This document shows, one piece after another, positions 1 to 10,389 of a stretch of 64,000 bases of DNA. Location of the stretch: the NCBI GenBank assembly GCA_016720655.1, contig JADKKE010000015.1, positions 1-64,000 on the forward strand. Direction: 5' to 3'. Source of the stretch: Bacteroidota bacterium. Its GTDB lineage: Bacteria; Bacteroidota; Bacteroidia; AKYH767-A; 2013-40CM-41-45. Below the pieces are notes generated by a model. That model had not been told where the DNA came from. It saw only the letters and a program-made list of their open reading frames with translations, and did no database searches. Made by a program: the position numbers and the translations under genes. The stretch's first letter is position 1. Each line of letters begins with the position of its first letter.

Positions 1-381
1 CCTGTTCATCATGCTGTTAAATTTCATGGCGGCAATATCCTCGACTGCTGCAATTCTAATTCCATCCAGATTTTGAACCGGTTTCAACAACGGATAATTA
101 TGACGAATAAAGTCTGCCTTGACATCATTTAGGTTCAATGTTAGGGAGTTTATTGCCTGAGATAAAATTACAAAGGAGTATTTATCCTTCAACTCTTCAA
201 GAAAAGAAGCGGCATTAAATTCCTTTCCCGTAAAGAAATCCAGGTCCACTGAAACCCTATGTCCATAATGCAATGCTAAGGCTGTTCCTCCTACAAGATA
301 AAAGTCTTCAAGAAACTTAGTCTCTTGAATTTCTTTTAATAATCCCAATGCCTGGGGACTGATGGCTGAAAGGAAAAGCAT
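1..381 (-). CDS. AbiEii-type nucleotidyltransferase toxin, partial (C-terminus outside window)
   Basis: Reading leftwards from an ATG at 381 gives an open frame to the window edge. It contains VGGTALALHYGHRVSVDLDF, the GG(T/S)-x9-D-x-D signature of minimal nucleotidyltransferases of the AbiEii/DUF1814 toxin family (type IV toxin-antitoxin or abortive infection). The start lies inside the end of the upstream DUF6922-like gene (46 bp overlap), so the two are probably translationally coupled as antitoxin then toxin. The C-terminus is not visible, so intactness cannot be judged. Family call is strong from the motif; the toxin role is inferred. Confidence 0.85.
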   Translation of the reverse strand, partial: MLFLSAISPQALGLLKEIQETKFLEDFYLVGGTALALHYGHRVSVDLDFFTGKEFNAASFLEELKDKYSFVILSQAINSLTLNLNDVKADFIRHNYPLLKPVQNLDGIRIAAVEDIAAMKFNSMMNR

Positions 382-626
382 CGGAATTTTTCTTTAGGGA
401 TATTTAAAATTAAACTAAAAAAATTCAATGTTTTTGGATCAAGAAATCGTGCATTTAAAAGTTCAGATTTTATCTTCTCAAGTCCATACATTTCTTTTAG
501 CAGAAGCCAATCTTCCCAGGTTCCCAACATGCATACACGCACAATGATATAAGCGGCATGCGTGGTTTCAGAAAGAGTATTAATATCAGTATCCCAGAAA
601 AGCGCGGGAGTGAAACGAGCAATCAT
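336..626 (-). CDS. DUF6922-like small protein, putative partner of AbiEii
   Basis: About 96 aa starting MIARFTPALFWDTD. Two features resemble the DUF6922 family, which usually precedes AbiEii nucleotidyltransferases in Bacteroidota: an FWD motif near the N-terminus and a WEDWLLLKEMYG helix. I chose the ATG at 626 rather than a longer upstream start because family members begin just before the LFWD motif. The gene runs into the AbiEii gene with a 46 bp overlap. By analogy with AbiEi it probably acts as antitoxin or repressor, but no HTH can be proved by eye. Confidence 0.6.
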   Translation of the reverse strand: MIARFTPALFWDTDINTLSETTHAAYIIVRVCMLGTWEDWLLLKEMYGLEKIKSELLNARFLDPKTLNFFSLILNIPKEKFRCFSFQPSVPRHWDY

Positions 627-895
627 AATTACGAAGATACATCTTTTCAAACAATATTTGCAAGATGAACATTTTAATCCCGAATTAAAAAATCATTACC
701 TCTCTTTGCAAATTTGGAAATTAAAAAATTCAATTGCTCTCAATTGATCCATCGAAATGTATCAAAGCGGGTACGGGAAGATGAAAATATGAATGCGAAA
801 TACTAACAGCATCCATTGATCTTAGGATTGCCCTTACAATAAACTTCTCCCCGGTCTTCCAACAAAGGTTTAGTATAACATCCTGCATATATTGG

Positions 896-926
896 TTGTC
901 TCGAATAAATTCTCATTTTACTTTTG
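896..926 (+). promoter_or_regulatory. Candidate Bacteroidota promoter for the AAA ATPase gene
   Basis: A TACTTTTG at 919-926 fits the Bacteroidota -7 consensus TAnnTTTG. A TTG at 896-898 lies about 20 bp further upstream at the -33 position. The ATG of the ATPase gene is 70 bp downstream. The rest of 651-995 shows no coding potential to me. Confidence 0.4.
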
Positions 927-995
927 CAGAATTAGAATTCATTTTCCAAAACAGCAATTCAAATATTAATTCTACTTCCAACAAAATTCTTCAAA

Positions 996-2102
996 ATGGA
1001 AAACGAAACAATTGAAATAATTAAAAAGTTATCTGAAAGAGAAGAAACAGCATTGGGCTTGAAATCAACGACTCCATTGATATTTGATGGTGTAAGGCAA
1101 TACCTGAACGTTTACCATGTATTTCTTTCTTACTTTCAGAAGATTCCCAGCAGAATCAGTATCCTGCATAGTGCGGCTGATAAAATAATTAAGCGCATTG
1201 AAACTGAATTTGAATCTGAAATATTAGAAAAACATTATGTAAGGTTTTCGATTCCGGAAAAATATAAATACAAATACACAAATGTTGTCTATATCCTTGC
1301 GGATCAGATAATAATTGAAATTGAATTTACAGGTGAAATCAAAATTTTCTTTAGTTCTAGTTCTGAAGAAAAAGCAAAATATTATGAGAAATGCTTTTTC
1401 GAGAGAAGCAAAAGTAAAAAACAACAAAATATCAACCTTCTTTCATCAGGTCATTACGGACACGAACTACTTCCGATCGTAGTTAAAAAACCAAAATTGA
1501 ACTTATCCTTAAATTACAACGATGATTTGGAAGCGGTACATTCTTTATTGATAGACACCATGTCGCAAAAAGATCAATCCGGACTTGTGCTCCTTCATGG
1601 TGAACCCGGAACAGGAAAATCAACTTATATCCGGTACCTGATTAACCTTCTCAAAAAACAAATTATATTTCTTCCACCTTCAATTGCCGGTGAATTGGAT
1701 TCGCCTTCCATGACTCGCATACTTACCGAAAATCCTAATTCAATATTTATTATTGAGGATGCGGAACAATTGATAAAATCCAGGGAAACTACTGTCAACT
1801 CTAACATTTCCATGCTGCTCAACTTAACGGATGGAATTTTGGGTGAATGTCTGGGTACTATTGTAATTTGCACATTCAATACGGATTTAAAGAATATTGA
1901 TGAAGCCTTGCTGAGAAAAGGCCGACTGATTGCATCGTATAAATTCGAAGGCTTAAGTTTGCAGAAAAGTCAGCTTCTCAAAGAACATCTGGGCTTAAGC
2001 GATCTGGAGTTGAATGAAACTATGCGCTTATCAGATTTTTATCATACGAAAGAAAATCAATTTGGCATGTCAACTACTAAGCGAACAGAAATTGGATTTT
2101 AA
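996..2102 (+). CDS. AAA+ ATPase of unknown role
   Basis: A 368 aa protein. The N-terminal ~190 residues are not recognisable. The C-terminal half is a complete AAA module: Walker A GEPGTGKST (about 203-211), Walker B IFIIEDAEQ (about 250), sensor-1 region VICTFNTD (about 290) and an arginine-containing LLRKGRLI segment (about 309). The last residues (EIGF) resemble the end of other bacterial AAA proteins with a small lid. No transmembrane segment is seen. It stands alone between intergenic gaps, so context does not suggest a substrate. It could be an unfoldase-like ATPase. Confidence 0.75.
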   Translation: MENETIEIIKKLSEREETALGLKSTTPLIFDGVRQYLNVYHVFLSYFQKIPSRISILHSAADKIIKRIETEFESEILEKHYVRFSIPEKYKYKYTNVVYILADQIIIEIEFTGEIKIFFSSSSEEKAKYYEKCFFERSKSKKQQNINLLSSGHYGHELLPIVVKKPKLNLSLNYNDDLEAVHSLLIDTMSQKDQSGLVLLHGEPGTGKSTYIRYLINLLKKQIIFLPPSIAGELDSPSMTRILTENPNSIFIIEDAEQLIKSRETTVNSNISMLLNLTDGILGECLGTIVICTFNTDLKNIDEALLRKGRLIASYKFEGLSLQKSQLLKEHLGLSDLELNETMRLSDFYHTKENQFGMSTTKRTEIGF

Positions 2103-2229
2103 AGAAATAAATTCTTCCAAGGCAGAAATGACAAAAGCTCCAACGACATGTAGAATTTCTAGAAACTAAAGTGATTTACCAGAATTTCTGTATCCGAATC
2201 AATTATCTTTACCTGACAATTCAGAATGA

Positions 2230-4689
2230 ATGAACCCAATAAAAACCGAAGCTTTTGAACTTGCTTTAAAATTCGTTAACGAAACAAACGCTAACATTTT
2301 CCTCACAGGAAAAGCAGGAACAGGGAAGACGACATTTTTAAAATACCTGAGAGAAAATCCAACGAAGAATATGGCTGTTGCTGCGCCAACCGGCGTGGCA
2401 GCGATCAATGCAGGCGGACTTACTTTGCATTCACTTTTTCAGTTACCCTTTAGCCCGTTTATTCCGGCAACGAATGAAACACCTTTCGGCGTTGACAAAA
2501 AATCGCTCTTATCAAGAGTCCGTTTTAATTCCGAGAAAATAAATTTACTCAATGCATTAGAATTGCTGGTGATCGATGAAGCAAGTATGGTTGCCGCGCA
2601 TACAGTCGACGCAATTGATACGCTCCTCCGGGCTGTCCGACACAAACAAGCTCCATTCGGTGGAGTCCAGGTTCTTTTCATTGGCGATCTCTACCAATTG
2701 CAACCGGTAGTGAAAGAAGACGAGTGGCAAATCCTGAAAAATTATTATTCTTCGAACTTCTTTTTTGACAGTCATGTGTTGAGAGACAACATCCCGGTGA
2801 TGGTTGAATTGAAAACAATTTTTCGTCAAAAAGATGAAAGCTTTATCGATATATTAAATGGTTTGCGGGAAAATATTCTTACAGCGGAACATCTTGAGCT
2901 TTTAAATAAACGGATGAAGCCGAATTTTATTTCTCATGATGGAGATGGATACATCACGCTCACTACTCACAATGCAAATGCGACTAAAATTAATGAAGTA
3001 AAACTAAACCGACTCAGTTCAGCATCTTTTAAATTTAAAGCTGTTGTTGAAGGCGATTTTCCAGAACACATTAACCCGGCAGAAAAAGAACTTGTTCTCA
3101 AAAAAGGTGCACAGGTGATGTTTATTAAAAATGACCTGGAAGGAAAAAGATTTTACAACGGAAAGATCGGAATAGTCTCAGAGATTTCCGACGACGAAAT
3201 TGTGGTTCAATGCGACGATGTCAGGATTACAGTAGGCGAACACGTCTGGGAAAACCTTTCCTATGCAGTTGATCCGGTTACAAAAGAAATGAAGGAAACA
3301 ATTCTGGGAACTTTTACCCAGTATCCACTTCGCTTGGCCTGGGCAATTACCATTCACAAAAGCCAAGGTCTCACCTTCGATAAGGTTGTGATCGATTCTG
3401 AAAATGCATTTGCGAACGGTCAGGTATACGTTGCATTGAGTCGGGCAACAACACTGGAAGGATTGATTCTCACAAGTCCGCTTAACGACCGATTTCTTGG
3501 TCCGCATGCGAATTTAAAATTCTGGCAGGAAACAAAACACGACGAGAAATCTCTTCCGATGGTGTTTGAGAAAGCCCGTCAGGATTACATGAGACAAATG
3601 TTATTCAATGTATTTTCATTTGATCATTTGAACTTCCCGCTTGAAAAATTTAAAAAGGAAACAGAAGAATATATGAAAGTGCCGGAAAACAGGAATTGGC
3701 TGAACAATCTTTCAATCAAATACCTGAACACAAATGGCACAGCTGTTAAATTCAAGCAACAATTGCAAAGCTTTTGGAACGAAAATCCGAATCCGGAATC
3801 CAATGAAAAATTAAAAACGAGAGTCATTGACGCAGCGGTTTACTTTTCCACGCAATGGAATGAATGGAAACAACTTATTCTTGATCACCCTTTGAAAATC
3901 AGCACACGAAAAGAATCGCGATTGGTCGATAAGCTGTTGCAGGAAATTCATGAACATTTGGTACACAGTCTGATAAAAATAGATTTATGTAAAAATGGTT
4001 TTCATTCAAATGAATTGGCAACATGGAAAAAATTGCTTCCCAAGAGCATCGTACAACCAAAAAGTTCATACCTCCCGAATGAAAAGGAAAAAACAGCTGA
4101 ACAGCGTTCCGGCTTGCATGAATTGATCGCGGCATACCGAAATGAAATTGCTGAAGAAACCGATACCCTGGCATATATGATATTCAGTAATCAGGCAATT
4201 AAAAACTGTTGCCATGATTTGCCCGGCGACAAAGCTTCACTCCTGGATGTGGTTGGCTTTGGAAAACAGAAAGTGAAGGAATATGGAGATGAGGTTCTCC
4301 GACTCATTCACGAATACTGTGAAGAAAACAATATCCCCTTAAATTACGCGGGTGAAAAATTAAAAAGCAAGAAGGCAATAAAGAAATCCACTCTCCTCTC
4401 TCCTACTGTCAAAGAAACCATTGAACTATTTAAATCCGGTAAAAAACTTTCCGAAATCTGTTCAACCCGGAATCTGGCAGAGTCAACGATTGAAGGTCAT
4501 CTCGCGATTGGAATAAAAAACAAAGTCATCAATATCGAACAGTTGTTAAAGAAAAAAGAAATTGAATCAATATCAGAATTTTTCTCAGATGGCTCATTGG
4601 AATTAAATGCTGCCCGATTGAAGTCGGAGGGTAAAGTACCGTTCGGTAAGTTGAGAATGGTCCAGGCCTGGTTGATGTCGAATAAATAA
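2230..4689 (+). CDS. PIF1-like DNA helicase with HRDC-like and HTH C-terminal domains
   Basis: An 819 aa SF1B helicase. Visible motifs: I GKAGTGKTTFL (about 27-37), Ia AAPTGVAAINAGG, II VIDEASM, III GDLYQLQPV, IV IFRQ, V AITIHKSQGLTFD and VI VALSRATTLEGL. After about residue 600 an HRDC-like helical region is followed by a C-terminal HTH_40-like segment (TVKETIELFKSGKKLSEIC...STIEGHLAI). This domain order is common in Bacteroidota and members are annotated as helix-turn-helix AAA ATPases. It probably works in DNA repair or recombination. The frame is intact over its full length. Confidence 0.9.
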   Translation: MNPIKTEAFELALKFVNETNANIFLTGKAGTGKTTFLKYLRENPTKNMAVAAPTGVAAINAGGLTLHSLFQLPFSPFIPATNETPFGVDKKSLLSRVRFNSEKINLLNALELLVIDEASMVAAHTVDAIDTLLRAVRHKQAPFGGVQVLFIGDLYQLQPVVKEDEWQILKNYYSSNFFFDSHVLRDNIPVMVELKTIFRQKDESFIDILNGLRENILTAEHLELLNKRMKPNFISHDGDGYITLTTHNANATKINEVKLNRLSSASFKFKAVVEGDFPEHINPAEKELVLKKGAQVMFIKNDLEGKRFYNGKIGIVSEISDDEIVVQCDDVRITVGEHVWENLSYAVDPVTKEMKETILGTFTQYPLRLAWAITIHKSQGLTFDKVVIDSENAFANGQVYVALSRATTLEGLILTSPLNDRFLGPHANLKFWQETKHDEKSLPMVFEKARQDYMRQMLFNVFSFDHLNFPLEKFKKETEEYMKVPENRNWLNNLSIKYLNTNGTAVKFKQQLQSFWNENPNPESNEKLKTRVIDAAVYFSTQWNEWKQLILDHPLKISTRKESRLVDKLLQEIHEHLVHSLIKIDLCKNGFHSNELATWKKLLPKSIVQPKSSYLPNEKEKTAEQRSGLHELIAAYRNEIAEETDTLAYMIFSNQAIKNCCHDLPGDKASLLDVVGFGKQKVKEYGDEVLRLIHEYCEENNIPLNYAGEKLKSKKAIKKSTLLSPTVKETIELFKSGKKLSEICSTRNLAESTIEGHLAIGIKNKVINIEQLLKKKEIESISEFFSDGSLELNAARLKSEGKVPFGKLRMVQAWLMSNK

Positions 4690-5275
4690 GTTGAGATCTG
4701 CGCATAGAATTTGATGCCGCTGATAGAACACAGGAAATAAGAAATTCAAGTAAAAGAATTTCCAACTGAACTATCCAACCCACGATATGAAAATTGTTCC
4801 CGAATGACGTTTCGAATCAACGGCATTATAGTATTTCCAGCAAATTGACCCAATCACCTTTAAAGGAAATCACTGACCGGATCGAGTATCTTTGGTCGAT
4901 GCCCAAAACATACCCAAGGTTGGAAGTCTTTTTACACGAATCGAAAACGTGAGAAACCCGATTTATATTTTCCAGCATGCAAGGCTTTGAATTGTCAAAC
5001 CTTTTTTTTATCTTGCAGTATTATCTGCCTCTCCCCCCAATTCATCTGACCAAAGATTCTATTCGCAAGAATGGCATGAAATCACATTTTAAAATTCTAT
5101 TAGTTAAAAAATCAGGGCATTCAACAGAATTGTATCCGGTTAAGGGCACGTCTGATAACCTATTCCGGGTGATGTGCATTAACCCAAATTGAACCTGTCC
5201 TCTCTAACCGATATCATTTGACTTGTGCATTCAAGATCACTTCTAAACATCAAACACAAAACACTAATTCTCATT
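4690..5275. other. Intergenic region without recognised features
   Basis: About 590 bp of AT-rich DNA. A 71-codon frame at 4977-5192 exists but has unconvincing composition and no recognisable motif, so I do not call it. I see no clear hairpin terminator. Confidence 0.5.
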
Positions 5276-6514
5276 ATGAAAATTTTCAACAAAGTTCTTT
5301 TATCATTTCTTCTATTCCTTGCAGTCAATGTTTCAGCGACAATTCCACAAGCAATTCCCTATCAGGCAGTCGCTCGTGACAACGCTGGCAATCTGATAAT
5401 AAATCAGAACATTTCACTTCGGTTCAGTATACGTGATGTAAGTGTGCTCGGCACTATTGTATACCAGGAAACACAAAATTCCGTCACCAATTCGCTTGGA
5501 TTATTTTCTGTAAACATCGGAACAGGCAGCATTGTCACCGGTACTTTCTCCGGAGTCAACTGGGGTAGCAATTCCAAATTTATACAAGTTGAATTTGATC
5601 CGACAGGCGGCATTAGCTATACAGATATGGGCACAACTCAATTCATGAGTGTTCCATACGCACTTTATTCCGAAAAAAGTGCTGATCTCCCAGCCGGAAC
5701 CGGTATCGGTAATACCATGCATTGGAATGGAACAGCATGGGTTGCAGACAATGTTCTTTTTAACAACGGGAGCAATGTAGGAATCGGCGCACCAATACCT
5801 GCAGCTAAATTAGATGTTGCTGGGACAATTAAAATTACAGACGGCTCACAAGGTGCAGGTAAAGTTTTAACGTCAAATGCATCCGGCCTTGCTTCATGGC
5901 AGCAAACTTCCGGTGGAGCCACCTACCGATGGGCATCTTTTCACACGTATGATCCGGGCCTGGGCTTTGCTTTATTCAATGATGCAAACATGTTTGGCGG
6001 AGTAACCCCTTCCAATTGGTCTGATGGAAATGCATTGGCAAGTCAAATATCCGCCAATAAAGATGTTCAACGAACATTATTTCAAAAGAAGGGATATGCC
6101 AAAGAAAATGGAATGCTTTTCTGCGATCAATTTTACGAAAACTCTTCAACGGATGGCGAAGTGTTCACTGCACTCTTCAGAATTAGCAATACAACAGGTG
6201 CTGCAATCACATGGACACCAAATTTTATATATACAGCATATACGACATGGGGAGAAAAGGCAAGTATTACTGTTAACGGAGCCAACTCCTGGTCTTCCGG
6301 CACTTCTGGTTCTGCTGCGGTTTCTTTGTCAATTCCATCCGGACAAGTTAGTACTGTAATTTTTGTTTGTACATCGGGCATACCAACTACAGTCTCAGGT
6401 GCATTTTTATTGCGCTCCTGTCAATTTGGTTTTTATAACAATAGCCTCACTCTGCCCGCCGGATTGCAGTATGTCGACGATCTGGACACAGCAACTGGAG
6501 GTTGGGGAAATTAA
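5276..6514 (+). CDS. Secreted protein with tail-fibre-like repeats, Bacteroidota type
   Basis: A 412 aa protein from the ATG at 5276; the 17 codons upstream would break the signal peptide. MKIFNKVLLSFLLFLAVNVSA is a Sec signal peptide. The following region (IPYQAVARDNAGNLI, LFSVNIGTG, MSVPYALYSEKS) is the conserved N-terminal module of abundant Bacteroidota surface proteins, often annotated as tail-fibre-like. The middle has the VGIGAPIPAAKLDVAG motif. The C-terminus has no obvious type IX sorting domain. Location is probably periplasmic or cell surface; no enzymatic motif is seen. Confidence 0.75.
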   Translation: MKIFNKVLLSFLLFLAVNVSATIPQAIPYQAVARDNAGNLIINQNISLRFSIRDVSVLGTIVYQETQNSVTNSLGLFSVNIGTGSIVTGTFSGVNWGSNSKFIQVEFDPTGGISYTDMGTTQFMSVPYALYSEKSADLPAGTGIGNTMHWNGTAWVADNVLFNNGSNVGIGAPIPAAKLDVAGTIKITDGSQGAGKVLTSNASGLASWQQTSGGATYRWASFHTYDPGLGFALFNDANMFGGVTPSNWSDGNALASQISANKDVQRTLFQKKGYAKENGMLFCDQFYENSSTDGEVFTALFRISNTTGAAITWTPNFIYTAYTTWGEKASITVNGANSWSSGTSGSAAVSLSIPSGQVSTVIFVCTSGIPTTVSGAFLLRSCQFGFYNNSLTLPAGLQYVDDLDTATGGWGN

Positions 6515-6846
6515 TATTCAAAGTACATTTCATCAATTCATCAAACCTGCTTTTTTATTGCCAATGTTCTTCGGGCTGATTTGCTGCTCAAGGTTCATAA
6601 CCTTGCAATGGACTGCCAGTGTAATTCCTCCGAAATCTTTTTATTAAGGTGCGAGGTGGATTCCTATTGTTAGGAATAATGTGTAAATCCAGATCGGACC
6701 TTCTTAGTCCATAGATATGGCTCAATGGATTTGATTATAAATTGCATCAAAATTCAACCATTGCACTTTTTTCTGTAAGAATTCCAGTGAACAAGGCTCA
6801 ACATATTTGATGTCAGTTCGAATAAGAACTTATAAATCATCAAAAT
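6515..6846. other. Intergenic region without recognised features
   Basis: About 330 bp between the tail-fibre-like gene and the FadL-like gene. I find no convincing promoter consensus, hairpin or small gene here. Confidence 0.4.
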
Positions 6847-8142
6847 ATGAAAAAAACGATTCTGCTATTCATGAGTTTATTCAGTGTAAGTTTTTGCATC
6901 TATGCGCAGATGGATAATCTGACTAATGTTAGTGCGAATTGGATTGCATCACCTGCACGTAACGCAGCAACAAACTCTGCTGATATGGTGATTTACAATC
7001 CGGCAGCCACTCCTGATTTGACTGAAGGAATTCACGTCAATATCGGGAATCAGTCGCTATTCCGTAAACCAACTCATTCCTATGATCTTGGTGCGGGCAG
7101 CAAAACTTCCGGTCAAGTTGGAAGCGATCCGGTTTTACCGAATCTTTACGCTGCGTATTCAAAAAACAACTGGGCAGTTTTTACCGGCCTGTTTATTTCC
7201 GGTGGCGGAGCAACATTGAATTATCCCGATGGTTCGCTCATCACGGACCTGATCGGTTATCAAACAGTGTTGGCTACACAAGGTGCATACAATGAAGCGC
7301 GTTCACAATATCTGAAAGCAAGCTCCTACTATGTGACCGGTACAGTAGGTGCTGCGTACCGAATCAATAAAATAATTTCCGCATCACTCAGCGTACGTTA
7401 TCTCAGTGGGATGAATAGCACCAAGGCAGGAATGACACTTGCGGCATCTCCTTATGATTTAGCAGATCTGCCAATGGTACTTGACTATGAAGAAAACGCG
7501 AGTGCATTCGCTGCAGTAGCGGGGATCTCAGTAAATCCAACCTCAAAATTGGGCCTTACATTACGTTATGAATCCAAAGCCAAACTGGATTTTAAAACAA
7601 AGCTCAACAAAGATGATTTTGGGATGGTAACAGATGGATCTAAAAATCGCAGGGATCTTCCTTCGGTATTGGCATTGGGATTATCCTATGAAATCAATCC
7701 GAAACTAAAAGTACTTTCAGATGTAAATTATTATTTTCAGCAAGATGCAAATTGGGGTACAACCACAAATGCAAATGGTGAAACGGTTTCCTTATCGAAG
7801 ACTGCAGGAGACGCAATCACCTATTGTGTGGCATTGAATTATCGTATCAATGATAAAATTACATGCAGTGCAGGAGGAGGCTATACCGATTACATGTACA
7901 ATGACATGGCAGCTTACTACACGCATACAGGAGTATTCGAGACAGTACAAAACGACAACATGAATATTAACTTAGGTGGATCTTACCAGGTAAGTAAAGG
8001 CATTAATCTCATTGCAGGATTTATGCATACTTCATGGACGAAGGATACCAAAGTACAAGCATTACTTATTTCACCTGACAGTGAAGTAACGATTAACAAC
8101 TCCATGAATGCAATTGCAATCGGAGCGGATATTACATTTTAA
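6847..8142 (+). CDS. OmpP1/FadL-family outer-membrane transport protein
   Basis: A 431 aa protein with signal peptide MKKTILLFMSLFSVSFCIYAQ. The mature N-terminus has the family signature in which Asn-Pro-Ala follows a short strand (MVIYNPAAT). The rest alternates strands and turns as expected for a 14-strand barrel and ends on an aromatic (IAIGADITF), typical of outer-membrane proteins. FadL relatives import long-chain fatty acids or other hydrophobic molecules; the substrate here is unknown. A strong terminator follows at 8161, so the gene is probably monocistronic. Confidence 0.85.
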   Translation: MKKTILLFMSLFSVSFCIYAQMDNLTNVSANWIASPARNAATNSADMVIYNPAATPDLTEGIHVNIGNQSLFRKPTHSYDLGAGSKTSGQVGSDPVLPNLYAAYSKNNWAVFTGLFISGGGATLNYPDGSLITDLIGYQTVLATQGAYNEARSQYLKASSYYVTGTVGAAYRINKIISASLSVRYLSGMNSTKAGMTLAASPYDLADLPMVLDYEENASAFAAVAGISVNPTSKLGLTLRYESKAKLDFKTKLNKDDFGMVTDGSKNRRDLPSVLALGLSYEINPKLKVLSDVNYYFQQDANWGTTTNANGETVSLSKTAGDAITYCVALNYRINDKITCSAGGGYTDYMYNDMAAYYTHTGVFETVQNDNMNINLGGSYQVSKGINLIAGFMHTSWTKDTKVQALLISPDSEVTINNSMNAIAIGADITF

Positions 8143-8160
8143 TTTAAGCAATAAATATAA

Positions 8161-8193
8161 AAAAATACGCAGGCATCAGTCTGCGTATTTTTT
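8161..8193 (+). terminator. Rho-independent terminator after the FadL-like gene
   Basis: Twelve-base perfect stem AAAAATACGCAG / CTGCGTATTTTT around the loop GCATCAGT, followed by a T run, 18 bp after the stop codon. Because the stem starts with an A run it may also work for transcripts from the opposite strand. Confidence 0.9.
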
Positions 8194-8332
8194 ATTTAAA
8201 CCGGCTTTGATTTTCGACACTGAATAATTTTCCAATAAATCGAAAATTCCTTTTGCCCATTGATGTAAACACCAATCCAAAAAGCAATGGACAAAATCTA
8301 CTTGTTCCTTCAAAATGGCAAAATGAAGAGTC

Positions 8333-9187
8333 TCAATTCCCAACAATAAATTTCCCGGGAATTTTTAGATCACCTGTACTTACAGAATAGAAGTATATAC
8401 CATTTGCAAGACTTTTCACATCCATTTGCAAGTTATTTTCACCGGCCTGCATAAATCCTTTATCAATCCACATTACTTCTTTGCCAAATATATCATTAAC
8501 GCGAATAGAAACATCTGAGCTTTTGTTCAATGTCAAAGGGAGGAACGTAAAATCCCTTGCCGGGTTTGGATAATTACGTCCAACAGTGGCCGTCACCGGA
8601 ATTGTTGTTTCATCGATTCCGGTGAGACAGTTGAATGACAATTCATCAACAATAATCTCCGTACCAAGTTGTGCGCCTAAAAAATTACCGGCAATTATCA
8701 TCACAGTTGCTGAATCAGGAGTAAGAGATGAAATATAGCTAATTGGAAAATCAAAACACTGGAATGTGTTGGTAGTAGTGTAAAATTTAAATGTACAACT
8801 ATCCATCGCGGCAATACTGCTGTCTCCGTTGTGCAGCTCCATCAAAACAAAACCAATATCCCCTGACATAATAGTTGTTTTAACGCAGACATGAATTTGT
8901 GTTGGCCGGCAAGCATATGGAAATTCCACATAAGCAATCCCCGGCTGGGCTCCAATACCCGGATCATACGTTGCAACACGCATCGAATAATTTCCACTGT
9001 AAGCAGGTGTGTATTGAAAAACACAAGTATCCGGAACCCCATTCAGTGTTGCCCAACTATCAGGATTCAGATTCCCGTCAATATCCAGTGACCAGTTTTC
9101 GAAGTCTCCGTTAGGAATCTGGGCTGCTAAATAAAATGGTCTTAAGAATAAAACCAGAATGAAGAGTGATGTAAAAATTTGTTTCAT
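8333..9187 (-). CDS. Secreted protein with type IX secretion C-terminal domain
   Basis: A 284 aa protein. Signal peptide MKQIFTSLFILVLFLRPFYLAAQ is followed by IPNGDFENWS, a common start of Bacteroidota carbohydrate-binding-like beta-sandwich proteins. The last ~80 residues (NYPNPARDF...VNDIFGKEV...LANGIYFYSV...KFIVGN) are a type A T9SS sorting domain, which directs passage through the outer membrane and then cleavage or anchoring. No catalytic motif is visible. It is convergent with the FadL-like gene. Confidence 0.85.
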   Translation of the reverse strand: MKQIFTSLFILVLFLRPFYLAAQIPNGDFENWSLDIDGNLNPDSWATLNGVPDTCVFQYTPAYSGNYSMRVATYDPGIGAQPGIAYVEFPYACRPTQIHVCVKTTIMSGDIGFVLMELHNGDSSIAAMDSCTFKFYTTTNTFQCFDFPISYISSLTPDSATVMIIAGNFLGAQLGTEIIVDELSFNCLTGIDETTIPVTATVGRNYPNPARDFTFLPLTLNKSSDVSIRVNDIFGKEVMWIDKGFMQAGENNLQMDVKSLANGIYFYSVSTGDLKIPGKFIVGN

Positions 9188-9717
9188 GGTGCATGGTTTT
9201 AGTACTGTTTAATTAAATGTACAAGGATTTTCCATATCTCAGCACAGAAGCATAATAATTCATCCTTTTTTCTATAATTAGTACAGTATTTTCGAATATC
9301 AAGCTAAGATCTATTAACCGTAAATGAGCGAAACACCGTAACCTATTACCGAATCCAATTTAAAACAGTCCTACCCTGCGGGAGGAAAATTGGACCTTAT
9401 TTTAATTGCTCCAGGCAAGAGCTGGTTTCACATTGTCAACTTGGAATTAAAAAACAATCAAACAGAAAACTTCCAACTCTAGTCTTATAGCAATAGGATT
9501 TTTACAAAAAACCTTTAAAATTCTTTCTCATTGAAAGCAACAGTATTCGATTCATCATGTGATTCTTGTCATTTCTTCGTTCATGTGGATCTCCTAATTT
9601 CGCTTTGTGGAGAAGTGGCTCTTTTTTCAATGGCACTACTTTACATGGCAAGATTATATATTCCCAATTATTGTGAAACGTTCCCAATCGTTCTTTACCA
9701 TAAAACAAAACACGATT
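9188..9717. other. Intergenic region between divergent genes
   Basis: About 530 bp between the T9SS gene and the cytochrome gene. It should hold both promoters, but I find no exact TAnnTTTG element. No credible gene: frames inside it lack motifs and overlap each other. Confidence 0.4.
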
Positions 9718-10359
9718 ATGAATGCATTTAATAGATGTATCGTATTGCTCCTTTTTACAACACATTATTTGTTTGCACAAGATACGATCACCAAAGAAGG
9801 CTTAAAAACAATCCGTACACCGCATACATTTTCATCTCCGATTCCTAAAAACAATTACGATTCCCCTGATCATGAAGTGCAGGTTTGTAAAGCATGTCAT
9901 GGTCCGGATCGAAATGAACTTGTTACAAAAGATTCACTCTTCTTTAATATCAAACCATCGAAATCTTTTTATGAATTGTTTGGTCACTATGCTTTCAGTA
10001 ATTGTGCGATTGTGACACAAGTAAATGCACCGGATGGAATTTCTTCCAATTGCCTGACATGTCACGATGCTTCTGTTGCATCGGATCGAGTGTACCGTCA
10101 GCCCGGAGGAATCGTCGGAACCGGAGCGCTCACTTTAATGAGCAGTCATCCGATATCCTTTGTCTATGACACAGCATCAACCGAATTCTGGCCAATCACT
10201 CATAAATATAACGCCACGAATACAGTTCGGGATTTACTGGATGAAAATTTCATGGTGCAATGCACTTCCTGTCATACGATGCACGGCAATGAATTCCCTC
10301 ATTTCCTGAGAACAAGTAATGAAAATTCGGAATTGTGTATTGTTTGTCATAAGCGTTGA
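9718..10359 (+). CDS. Periplasmic multiheme (four CxxCH) cytochrome c protein
   Basis: A 213 aa protein from the ATG at 9718, chosen because a signal peptide MNAFNRCIVLLLFTTHYLFAQ begins there. There are four heme-binding motifs: CKACH, CLTCH, CTSCH and CIVCH. The last pair (CTSCHTMHGNEF...CIVCHKR) resembles the doubled CxxCH domain. Heme would be attached covalently in the periplasm. No partner oxidoreductase is encoded nearby, so its electron-transfer partner is unknown. Confidence 0.85.
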   Translation: MNAFNRCIVLLLFTTHYLFAQDTITKEGLKTIRTPHTFSSPIPKNNYDSPDHEVQVCKACHGPDRNELVTKDSLFFNIKPSKSFYELFGHYAFSNCAIVTQVNAPDGISSNCLTCHDASVASDRVYRQPGGIVGTGALTLMSSHPISFVYDTASTEFWPITHKYNATNTVRDLLDENFMVQCTSCHTMHGNEFPHFLRTSNENSELCIVCHKR

Positions 10360-10389
10360 ATAATACTCATGTCCTTGATCAACATCATT

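Noticed and set aside
4977..5192. 71-codon open frame
   Set aside because: No motif, unusual composition, no ribosome-binding site; likely chance.
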